Shown: piece after piece, positions 1-6,118 of the stretch
How the letters are laid out: every line of letters starts with the position of its first letter
How positions within the stretch are numbered: position 1 is the stretch's first letter
NCBI RefSeq assembly: GCF_934617235.1
Contig: NZ_CAKTTZ010000061.1
Coordinates: 1 to 9,952, forward strand
Reading direction: 5' to 3'
Source: an uncultured Ellagibacter sp.
GTDB lineage: Bacteria > Actinomycetota > Coriobacteriia > Coriobacteriales > Eggerthellaceae
Length of the DNA stretch: 9,952 nt
The notes under the pieces: model-generated
The model's database searches: none
Seen by the model: only the letters and a program-made list of their open reading frames with translations
Told to the model about the DNA's origin: nothing
Program-made: the position numbers and the translations under genes

Positions 1-1
1 T

Positions 2-472
2 CGCGAGAATGTTGTGCCCGTGCGCGATGTTGATTCCGGTCGCGTGAAGGTTTCCGGCAACGTCGTTGTCTGCGGAGGCGGATCGAGCGGATGCGAGACG
101 GCGCTGGCGCTTGCGATGGACGGCTGCAAGGTCACCATCGTCGAAAAGGGTCCGATTGACAGCTTTGCTCATGGCATGACGCACATCACGAGGGGAATGC
201 TCATCGCGCAGCTCGAGAGCAACGGGATCGCGTGTCTCGGCGAGCACGTTGTCCTTTCCGTCGATGACGATGGTGTTCATGTTGGTGACTCACAGTGGCA
301 AGAAAAGGTCCTCAAGGCCGATTTTGTCGTCAATGCGCTTGGGTTGAGGCCGACGTCAGCGGAGCCGTTTGTTGAATTGATTCCCGAGGTGCATGTCGTT
401 GGCGATTGCAATCGGATTGGCAACATCTATCGCGCAAACCAGTCTGCATTCGACTGCGCAATGGAACTGTAG
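2..472 (+). CDS. OYE-family NADH:flavin oxidoreductase, C-terminal fragment (5' end outside window)
   Basis: This is the last 156 residues of a larger protein; the frame is open to the window edge, and a GTG at 14 is internal rather than a start. It matches the C-terminal pyridine-nucleotide domain of the complete paralogue at 1418-3373. It has a GGGSSG dinucleotide loop (fragment residues 25-30) after a hydrophobic strand, and the same closing signature, VVGD followed by an R-(I/V)-GNI stretch, about 24 residues before the stop. In OYE/FadH/BaiCD-type enzymes this module takes hydride from NAD(P)H and passes it through FAD and a 4Fe-4S cluster to FMN, which reduces an activated C=C bond. The second strand ends in an acidic residue (TIVEK, E48), which usually favours NADH. 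The SDR gene starts 59 nt downstream on the same strand. Family assignment is firm; substrate is unknown. Confidence 0.85.
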   Translation, partial: RENVVPVRDVDSGRVKVSGNVVVCGGGSSGCETALALAMDGCKVTIVEKGPIDSFAHGMTHITRGMLIAQLESNGIACLGEHVVLSVDDDGVHVGDSQWQEKVLKADFVVNALGLRPTSAEPFVELIPEVHVVGDCNRIGNIYRANQSAFDCAMEL

Positions 473-478
473 CGATAT

Positions 479-502
479 CTCGGCCGATGAACCCATCGGG
501 AG
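479..502 (+). other. Small intercistronic hairpin
   Basis: CCGATG (484-489) and CATCGG (494-499) form a 6-bp stem with an AACC loop. Flanking CTC (479-481) and GAG (500-502) can add three more pairs past a two-base bulge. No T-run follows, so a terminator is unlikely. It lies between the OYE fragment and the SDR, just upstream of the SDR ribosome binding site, and could affect mRNA processing or translation. It may also be chance. Confidence 0.3.
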
Positions 503-531
503 GCAACAGCGAATCGAAAGAAGTGAGAACT

Positions 532-1350
532 ATGGACATCATTAAGAATGCCCCTATTTCCAGCATGGAGAATGCCTTCTCAGTTAAGGGGATGAATATT
601 GTTGTAACGGGAGGAAACCGCGGATTGGGGCGGGGCATCTCCCAGGCGTTCGCTGAATGTGGGGCGAACGTGGCGATCCTCTGCCGAAACGAGGAATCGG
701 GCGCTAACGCCGCGAAAGAGCTGGAAGCCCTCGGCGGCAAGTGTTTTTGCGTGCAATGCGATGTTGGGGATTTCGACAGCGTAGTGGCGGCGAAAGAGGC
801 GGTCGCTCGTGAGTTCGACCACGTCGATGTTCTTGTCAACAACGCCGGTATTGACGCACATAAAAGCCTTTTCGACGATGAACGACTTGAAGAGTGGAAG
901 CGCGTTATGAGCGTCAACCTCGATGGCGTGGCTGCCTGCGTCCAGCAGTTCGGCCAGTGGATGATGGACGCTCGTCGGGGCGGAAGCATTATCAACATCT
1001 CGTCGATTGGCGGCCAGGGTATCGGCGACCCCCGCATCAACCCCATGCCTCCTTATAATGCTTCGAAGGCAGCTCTTGACCACCTTACGCGGCATCTCAG
1101 CATCGTGATGGGGGACTACGGTATTCGGGTTAACTGCATTGCCCCCGGTCCTACTCACTCCGGGCTTGACGGGGACCTTCCCGATAAGATCAATGACTTC
1201 ATTCGCGACACGATGCCCGCCCATCGCTTCGGTGAGCCGATTGAGATTGGCGCGCTTGCCGTTTACTTGGCTTCTCCTGCTGGGTCCCAGGTTACCGGCA
1301 CTGTCATCAACCATGATGGCGGGACGATGGTCGTTGGACTGACATTCTAG
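532..1350 (+). CDS. Short-chain dehydrogenase/reductase (SDR), NADP(H)-type
   Basis: A 272-residue classical SDR that interconverts a ketone and an alcohol with a nicotinamide cofactor in the cytoplasm. Visible marks are the TGxxxGxG loop (residues 26-33, TGGNRGLG), an acidic residue after strand 4 (D77), NNAG (103-106), catalytic Ser158 in an INISS strand, Tyr175 and Lys179 in YNASK, and the post-catalytic IAPGP turn (203-207). Basic residues in the glycine loop (R30) and after strand 2 (R52) suggest NADP(H). The ATG at 532 is chosen because a purine-rich AAAGAAGTGAG lies just upstream and because it leaves the usual ~20 residues before the first strand; an in-frame ATG at 487 falls in a hairpin. 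It sits between two OYE-type reductases, so it probably handles a ketone/alcohol step on the same substrate, as hydroxysteroid or dihydrodaidzein dehydrogenases do. Which substrate is not readable. Confidence 0.92.
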   Translation: MDIIKNAPISSMENAFSVKGMNIVVTGGNRGLGRGISQAFAECGANVAILCRNEESGANAAKELEALGGKCFCVQCDVGDFDSVVAAKEAVAREFDHVDVLVNNAGIDAHKSLFDDERLEEWKRVMSVNLDGVAACVQQFGQWMMDARRGGSIINISSIGGQGIGDPRINPMPPYNASKAALDHLTRHLSIVMGDYGIRVNCIAPGPTHSGLDGDLPDKINDFIRDTMPAHRFGEPIEIGALAVYLASPAGSQVTGTVINHDGGTMVVGLTF

Positions 1351-1361
1351 TTATCGCATTG

Positions 1362-1397
1362 AAGCCCCTCTCGTTGCTGCGCACGGGAGGGGCTTTG
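1362..1397 (+). terminator. Terminator-like hairpin with weak T-run, possibly an attenuator
   Basis: AAGCCCCTCTCGT (1362-1374) pairs with ACGGGAGGGGCTT (1383-1395), a 13-bp GC-rich stem with one G-T wobble and an 8-nt loop. Only three T residues (1394-1396) follow. It starts 11 nt after the SDR stop and ends about 20 nt before the next gene's start. The stem is strong, but the short T-run suggests partial termination. Confidence 0.6.
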
Positions 1398-1405
1398 CTG
1401 AAAAT

Positions 1406-1413
1406 GAGGTGAT
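1406..1413 (+). promoter_or_regulatory. Ribosome binding site that decides the start of the second OYE gene
   Basis: GAGGTGAT is a near-ideal Shine-Dalgarno sequence ending 4 nt before the GTG at 1418. The alternative in-frame GTG at 1409 lies inside this motif, so it is unlikely to be the start. Confidence 0.65.
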
Positions 1414-1417
1414 TGCA

Positions 1418-3373
1418 GTGGTTGATTTCAACAATTACCCGCACGTCTTTTCTCCTGTGAAGATTCGTAATTTTGAACTGAAGAATCGCCTGGTGTTTTC
1501 CCCTGTAGTGTCGGGGCATGCTGGCGTCGTCAATGGCGAAGTCACCGAAGCGCTGGTTCAATTTCTGGGTGCGCAGGCTCGATCGGGCGTTGGCATGGTG
1601 ACGATAGGGGCATCTCCTGTCGATCAAGGTCGCGCGAGGGACTTTTACGGCAGCTTGTCGGTCTGCCATGATGCGGATATTCCCGGGTTGCATCGATTGG
1701 CCGAGGAGGTTCATCGTTACGGGGCCGCCATTTCATGTGAGATACTCCATGCGGGGCGGATTGCTCAACCCAGTGCGCTTGCAGGTCGCAAGGCCTGGGT
1801 TCCCTGGGTGGCTCCTGATATGGACCCAGATGCATTTGAGGAGATTTCCGAAGCGCAGATGGACGAGGTCATTGGGGAATTTCAGGCGGCAGCTGTCCGT
1901 TTGCGCGACGCCGGTTTCGACATGGTGATGATTCATGGTGCTCACGGCAACCTGGTCAGCGCCTTTCTTTCGCTTGCGACTAATCAGAGAACTGACGAGT
2001 ATGGCGGCTCGCTTGAGAATCGGATGAGATTTCCCTTGAAGCTTGTTCGCGCGGTGCGAGAAGCGATTGGCGAGGATATGGCAATCGACTTTCGGATTAG
2101 CCAGAACGAATATGTAGATGGGGGCATCGAACTCGAAGATGTCATTGCGTTTCTCCAGGCTGCTTCCCCGTATATCGATGACGCCCATCTGTCTGGTGGC
2201 TGGATCTTCGATCCCGTGTATGTGAAGTACATGATGCCCGGGTATCCCCAAGAGCGGTGCCTGAATATTGCTCGAACTGCCGTTGTGCACGATAAGCTCG
2301 AGATCCCCGTGACGTGTGTCGGGAACATCCCCGATATCGCCACGGCAGAGAGGATTCTTGCAGAAGGTAAGGCCGACATTGTGGCCATGGCTCGCAACAT
2401 TCTTGCGGATATGGACTTCGTGAACAAGGCGTACCGTGGAAAACCCGAGTCTATCCGTCCATGCCTTCGCTGTATTGAATGCGCGTCTCGCCCTGCGGTT
2501 GGGGGAGGGGTTCGCTGTTCGGTTAACCCTCAGCTGGGAAGGGAACTCTACTACAAATCGATTCCGAAAGCGGAGGAGAAAAAGAAAGTCGTTGTCATAG
2601 GCGGTGGCCCTGCGGGAATGATGGCTGCCCAGATTGCGGTGAAACGCGGTCATGAGGTCGTGCTCTTCGAAAAGGAAGCTCAGCTGGGGGGTCGTCTGCA
2701 CGAGGCGTCGGCGCTTTTCTGCAAGGTGGATCACCACAAGCGCTACCTCGCTTGGGATGTCGACGAAACGAGGCGCAGCGGTGTTGGTGTGCGGCTTGGA
2801 GTTGAGGCTACGCCCGAGTTGGTGATGCGCGAAAGCCCCGATGCCGTGATTGTCGCCATTGGTGCCGAGCATATTGTTCCCGGCATTAAGGGGGTTGAAC
2901 GCCAGCACGTAATGAGCGTGACCGATGCCGACCTTAAGCGAAGGCCGATGGGGAAGCGCGTAGTGATTATCGGCGGCGGTTTATCGGCTTTGGAGTGCGG
3001 CATCCAATTGGCTTATGAGGGGCATGAGGTTGAGATGCTCTCCCGAATTGCCGAGGGTGATAGCTGGCGTGAGGTGATGAACGAGCTGCGCAGCGGGCTC
3101 ATCGAACTCAAGGATCGTTACGGCGTCAACTTCGTCGGCAATGCCAATGCAGTGGAAATCACCGATAGCGGGGTTGTTTACGAGAAAGACGGCTCTCTTC
3201 TTGAGACGCCTGCCGACACCGTTGTTCTCGCGTGTGGTTTGGAGCCGAACAAAAATGCAATCGCTGCTTTTAAAGAAATGATGCCCGACGTCGTTGTCGT
3301 TGGCGATGCGCGAAGGGTCGGCAATATCTTTGCTGCTAATATGGATGCTTTCGACGTTGCTGTGGAGCTATAA
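1418..3373 (+). CDS. OYE-family FMN/4Fe-4S/FAD enoate-type reductase (FadH/BaiCD-like)
   Basis: A complete 651-residue enzyme of the 2,4-dienoyl-CoA reductase/BaiCD/daidzein-reductase architecture, near the family's usual 640-670. Residues ~8-345 form the FMN TIM barrel: HAGR (111-114), the active-site HGAH (173-176), NQRTDEYGGSLENR (189-202), R226, GN (302-303) and R326. Four cysteines, C349, C352, C355 and C367 (CxxCxxC-x11-C), ligate the 4Fe-4S cluster. An FAD fold follows (GGGPAG, 395-400), then a nested NAD(P)H fold (GGGLSA, 519-524), and the FAD-contacting VGD (628-630). Electrons flow NAD(P)H to FAD to Fe-S to FMN to an activated C=C. Position 178 is Asn where E. coli FadH has its catalytic Tyr, and strand 2 of the NAD(P)H fold ends LSR without an acid, which may favour NADPH. 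GTG 1418 is preferred for its ribosome binding site. Family is secure; substrate is unknown. Confidence 0.93.
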   Translation: MVDFNNYPHVFSPVKIRNFELKNRLVFSPVVSGHAGVVNGEVTEALVQFLGAQARSGVGMVTIGASPVDQGRARDFYGSLSVCHDADIPGLHRLAEEVHRYGAAISCEILHAGRIAQPSALAGRKAWVPWVAPDMDPDAFEEISEAQMDEVIGEFQAAAVRLRDAGFDMVMIHGAHGNLVSAFLSLATNQRTDEYGGSLENRMRFPLKLVRAVREAIGEDMAIDFRISQNEYVDGGIELEDVIAFLQAASPYIDDAHLSGGWIFDPVYVKYMMPGYPQERCLNIARTAVVHDKLEIPVTCVGNIPDIATAERILAEGKADIVAMARNILADMDFVNKAYRGKPESIRPCLRCIECASRPAVGGGVRCSVNPQLGRELYYKSIPKAEEKKKVVVIGGGPAGMMAAQIAVKRGHEVVLFEKEAQLGGRLHEASALFCKVDHHKRYLAWDVDETRRSGVGVRLGVEATPELVMRESPDAVIVAIGAEHIVPGIKGVERQHVMSVTDADLKRRPMGKRVVIIGGGLSALECGIQLAYEGHEVEMLSRIAEGDSWREVMNELRSGLIELKDRYGVNFVGNANAVEITDSGVVYEKDGSLLETPADTVVLACGLEPNKNAIAAFKEMMPDVVVVGDARRVGNIFAANMDAFDVAVEL

Positions 3374-3443
3374 GAGACGGGAAAGCATGCTGACTGCCAA
3401 AAGAGCCCCCATTGCGCTGAATTACCGAGCAAAAGTGAATCGG

Positions 3444-3502
3444 ACGTAAAGTATGAGGTTTTAAATAAGGGTCTCATACCCCCTTTTCCTGCGATTTTAC
3501 GT
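3444..3502. promoter_or_regulatory. Nested inverted repeats in the OYE-MFS spacer
   Basis: ACGTAAA (3444-3450) and GTATGAG (3451-3457) lie side by side. Their complements are CTCATAC (3473-3479) and TTTACGT (3496-3502), both exact 7-bp matches, with 16 extra bases between them on the right. The AT-rich TTTTAAATAA between the inner arms could be part of a promoter. It may be an operator pair or a bulged RNA hairpin. A weak AAGGG/CCCTT stem with four T's also sits here and might end the OYE transcript. Confidence 0.4.
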
Positions 3503-3522
3503 ACTCAAGGGCAATTCTCAAC

Positions 3523-3579
3523 CCGATTCAACCCTATGGATAATCGGCTTGCGGTAAGTTGTGCGACTTGCCGCAAGCC
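3523..3579. promoter_or_regulatory. Two adjoining inverted repeats in the leader of the MFS gene
   Basis: CCGATT (3523-3528) pairs with AATCGG (3542-3547). This adjoins GGCTTGCGGTAAGT (3546-3559), which pairs with ACTTGCCGCAAGCC (3566-3579): 14 bp with one wobble and a 6-nt loop. No T-run follows, so the long stem is not an ordinary terminator. It ends 58 nt before the transporter start, fitting an operator or a structured 5' leader. TATGGATAAT between the arms of the first repeat could hold a -10 element, which is speculative. Confidence 0.45.
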
Positions 3580-3637
3580 TCGCTAAAGGGGAGTTATTCA
3601 AGGGGAACATAGCAAGGTCATTCAAAAGGAGGAAGAT

Positions 3638-4876
3638 ATGTCAGAGAAGGCGCTAGACAAATCTAAGTGTATAAATGGCAGCTATGGCTGGGTCATTGTT
3701 CTCTTCACGATGTTGGTGGGTTTTGTGCCCGGTTCCAACATGGCGAAGGCGATTGCTCTCGCTCCCGTCGTCTGCCAGAACTTCATGATTGACAACGCGA
3801 CGTTCGGTCTTGTCGTTGCGGCGTTCTACATCATGGGCTTCGTGATGGCGTTCCCGACGACCGGCTTGGTTAACAAATGGGGAATGAAAGTGTCGGTCGC
3901 CGTTGCCGTTGGCTGCGGTGTCGTTGGCTCCATCATGGGCGCAATGGCGGGAACGAACACGACGCTGTTTATCGTGAGCCGCGTCGTCGAGGGTGCTTCG
4001 TTCGGTATCATGGGCGTTGTCGGCGCTTCGTCGATCGGCCCGTGGTTCTCTCCTGAGAAGCGTTCGCTTCCGCTGTCCATCTGGTCGATGTGGGTTGCAG
4101 CTTGCATGTGCGTATGCCCGATTCTGTTCGGCTGGCTCGTTGAGTCTCTGGGCGTGACTTGGGATGGCATTTGGTGGGGCACTGCAGTTTACGACCTCCT
4201 CGTCGGTGTTCTCTTTATCGTGTTCTACCGCAAGCCGCTCGACCTTGACGCGGCGAGCTCTATCGAAGAGGCAGATGCTGGAAAGGGCGCGAACATCAAG
4301 CGCGCTCTCAAGAGCCCGATGCTTTGGGCTATGGCGCTCATCTTCCTGTTCGATGAGGCTGCATATATGGCAATCAATGGCTTTATCGTGACCTATCTGA
4401 GCACCGAGCTCGGCGCTACGCTCGTTGCCGCGAACGCCATCTTCTCGCTGTTCGGCTTCATGGGTGCTATCACGCCGCCGGTTTCCGGCTGGATTACCCA
4501 GAAGTTCAACAACCATCGTTGGGTTCTGCTCGTCGGTCTTATCATTGCGGTTATCTACACGGCGCTCGTGTTCCATCTTAAGGACCCGGTCCTGTTCTAC
4601 CCGCTGTCTATTCTTGCTGGTATCGTCGGTGGCTGCGTGCCTTCGATTCTGTGGCAGTTCACGCCGAACACGGTCGATACGGTCGACATTCCCGCTGCGA
4701 ACGCTTTCATGGCTTTCACGCAGAATATCGGCATGACCATCGGCGCCCTTATCATCGGCAACGCCATCACCATTTGGGGTTGGGGCATGGGCTCCTGGAT
4801 CGGCATGGTGCCGCTCTACATCATCTGCCTGGTCATTTACTTCGCATTCGGTTGCCACAAGAAGCTCAAGCTCTAG
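3638..4876 (+). CDS. MFS transporter, 12 membrane segments
   Basis: A 412-residue major facilitator superfamily permease of typical length. Hydrophobic segments lie near residues 17-37, 55-75, 84-104, 110-131, 145-167, 178-197, 228-250, 262-284, 295-313, 318-338, 353-375 and 388-406. A charged central loop (198-227) separates the six-helix halves. The loop between helices 2 and 3 has a degenerate motif A (GLVNKWGMK, 76-84) in which the usual acidic residue is replaced by Asn/Lys. AAAAGGAGG at 3624-3632, 5 nt before the ATG, gives a very good ribosome binding site. It follows two OYE-type reductases and an SDR and probably moves their substrate or product across the membrane. Substrate and direction cannot be told. 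The next gene starts 93 nt downstream with no terminator between, so it likely begins a three-gene transcript ending at 5692. Confidence 0.93.
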   Translation: MSEKALDKSKCINGSYGWVIVLFTMLVGFVPGSNMAKAIALAPVVCQNFMIDNATFGLVVAAFYIMGFVMAFPTTGLVNKWGMKVSVAVAVGCGVVGSIMGAMAGTNTTLFIVSRVVEGASFGIMGVVGASSIGPWFSPEKRSLPLSIWSMWVAACMCVCPILFGWLVESLGVTWDGIWWGTAVYDLLVGVLFIVFYRKPLDLDAASSIEEADAGKGANIKRALKSPMLWAMALIFLFDEAAYMAINGFIVTYLSTELGATLVAANAIFSLFGFMGAITPPVSGWITQKFNNHRWVLLVGLIIAVIYTALVFHLKDPVLFYPLSILAGIVGGCVPSILWQFTPNTVDTVDIPAANAFMAFTQNIGMTIGALIIGNAITIWGWGMGSWIGMVPLYIICLVIYFAFGCHKKLKL

Positions 4877-4969
4877 AGGCTCTCGGCTGCGTGAATTCAG
4901 CATAAGTGCAGATGGGACGACAGAATGAACCGCTCTGATGAGGGCGCTCTTACCGAAAAGGGGTTTTCA

Positions 4970-5398
4970 ATGGGAAATGAAAGAAGAGGAAAGATCGCGC
5001 TCATCCGCTACGATGGCGGAGTGCTCGGAGAGCGGAAGGTCGACCATCGCACGGGTGAGCCGCTTGCAGTGAGAATCGGCGCGAGCCGGTTGCCGAAGGG
5101 CATCGACAACGCGCTTCTCACTATGGAAATCGGAGAGAAAGCGACCCTTGTTATTCCTCCCGAAGAGGGGTACGGGAATGCGAACCCGAAGCTTGTCAAG
5201 TGGTACCCTCGCCAGGTGCTTGATCATGGGTACGATATCAAGAAGGGCTCGATGATCATGTGGGAAAGCGAGGACGGTCTTGCGAAGCGTCCGGCAATGG
5301 TGGTCGATTCCACAAAGGACAACGTCAAGATCGACATGAACCACCCCTATGCTGGCAAGACGCTTGAGTATTGGGTCGAGCTCGTGGATGTCAAGTAG
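4970..5398 (+). CDS. SlyD-like FKBP-type peptidyl-prolyl isomerase
   Basis: A 142-residue protein with SlyD layout. The flap region LPKGIDNALLTMEIGEKATL (41-60) and the EGYG turn (66-69) match the FKBP core. Residues ~70-120 replace the flap with an insert domain, and the DMNHPYAGKTLEYWVELV segment (122-139) is the returning FKBP strand (SlyD has D-L-NHPLAG-x2-L). Such proteins catalyse cis-trans isomerisation at proline and act as folding chaperones. The His/Cys-rich metal-binding tail of enterobacterial SlyD is missing, so nickel delivery is not indicated. The ATG at 4970 has AAAAGGGG six bases upstream; an in-frame ATG at 4925 lacks a comparable site. It lies between a transporter and a Cys-rich protein, so it may help mature cofactor-bearing enzymes of this locus. 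That role is inference; the fold call is strong. Confidence 0.85.
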   Translation: MGNERRGKIALIRYDGGVLGERKVDHRTGEPLAVRIGASRLPKGIDNALLTMEIGEKATLVIPPEEGYGNANPKLVKWYPRQVLDHGYDIKKGSMIMWESEDGLAKRPAMVVDSTKDNVKIDMNHPYAGKTLEYWVELVDVK

Positions 5399-5423
5399 CG
5401 TGAAGCCGAGAAGGTTGTAGAGA

Positions 5424-5630
5424 ATGTGCTATCCCTGTACATCATGCGGTAGATGCGGGAAATTCGATCCAAACAGCCCGCTTTATGCTCCGCCACCGGA
5501 GATACCGTGCTTGAAGTGCGGCGGATCGATTGACCCTGCAACCGGTGCGTGTCGTGATTGCGGGTACCAGGCGTTTGCGCCGACAGGAGCGCAGTCTTCT
5601 TTGGGAAAACGGGAGGCAGCGAAAAGGTAG
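5424..5630 (+). CDS. Small cysteine-rich zinc-ribbon/Fe-S-like protein
   Basis: A 68-residue protein with eight cysteines in two blocks. C2, C5, C8 and C11 form an N-terminal CxxCxxCxxC run. C29/C32 (CLKC) and C43/C46 (CRDC) are two knuckles 10 residues apart, the geometry of a rubredoxin-like or zinc-ribbon site. The last ~18 residues are Ala/Gly/Ser/Lys-rich and probably unstructured. The ATG follows GAGAAGG (5408-5414) and lies 25 nt after the SlyD-like stop, so both genes are probably co-transcribed. The tight operon position, the cysteine pattern and the strong terminator behind it argue for a real gene despite its size. I do not recognise it as a named family. It could be a zinc protein, a small electron carrier or a metal-handling factor for the Fe-S reductases. 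Confidence 0.72.
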   Translation: MCYPCTSCGRCGKFDPNSPLYAPPPEIPCLKCGGSIDPATGACRDCGYQAFAPTGAQSSLGKREAAKR

Positions 5631-5655
5631 CTGAACCTCTAGCTGGTTCCCAGTG

Positions 5656-5692
5656 TCGCCCCTCTGCTGCTATGGCGGAGGGGCGATTTTTT
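5656..5692 (+). terminator. Rho-independent terminator of the MFS-SlyD-Cys-rich operon
   Basis: TCGCCCCTC (5656-5664) pairs exactly with GAGGGGCGA (5678-5686), extendable inward by four pairs including two G-T wobbles, and six T residues follow (5687-5692). It starts 26 nt after the Cys-rich gene's stop. Confidence 0.92.
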
Positions 5693-6118
5693 GCGTGGTG
5701 GAGGGAGGTGCTTTTTCTGGCAAAGAGGGTCTCTACGGTAACGGCGTGGATCTTATCGCAAGGTACCGTCAATAGTTTTGCGCAAATTCAGCAAGCCGCC
5801 GGTACGGCTACTCCTTGAGCAGAGACGCGTCCAAGTAGCGGCGGGAGCCCCATTCGCTGTCTGCGACGTATTTCAGGCGGGCGGCCACCAGCATGAAAGA
5901 AAAGATAATTCGTTCACAGTCGCCCTCAGCGACACGCGCTCACCCGCCCGAACGGCGGAAACCAATTCCGAAGGAAATAGTCGGGCAAGACGGCTAGGCA
6001 ATAAGATGTCCCTTGTAGTATCGTTCGCCCTAGATCCGGCCCGAATGGGCCGATGCGGCGTGGGGCGCGGCTGGATGCCCGTCCGCAGATTGCGCGCCGT
6101 CGAGGAAAAGAGGCACGT
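5693..6118. other. Gene-poor spacer with possible remnants
   Basis: No convincing gene lies here. The stretch holds one copy of a 25-bp repeat (5734-5758), a perfect 10-bp palindrome TTTGCGCAAA (5777-5786), and a CGGCCC/GGGCCG stem with a GAAT loop (6037-6052) some 67 nt before the next gene. On the minus strand, 5894-5808 reads a 28-codon open frame with a protein-like sequence (it contains VADSEWGSRRYLDASLL), which may be the tail of a decayed gene. I cannot name it. Confidence 0.45.
5734..5758 (+). repeat. 25-bp direct repeat, left copy
   Basis: This 25-mer begins TACGGTAACGGCG and ends GGATCTTATCG. It matches 9624-9648 in the same orientation at 23 of 25 bases. Flanking bases on both sides are unrelated. 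The two copies enclose both genes of the right-hand accessory block. Confidence 0.6.

Noticed and set aside
406..531. N-terminal extension of the SDR to 406 or to the ATG at 487
   Set aside because: It overlaps the preceding OYE gene or a hairpin, while ATG 532 has a suitable upstream purine stretch and gives normal SDR length.
3653..4903. A 416-codon minus-strand frame opposite the MFS gene
   Set aside because: Highly charged, Arg/His/Asp-rich translation typical of the antisense of a membrane protein in GC-rich DNA.
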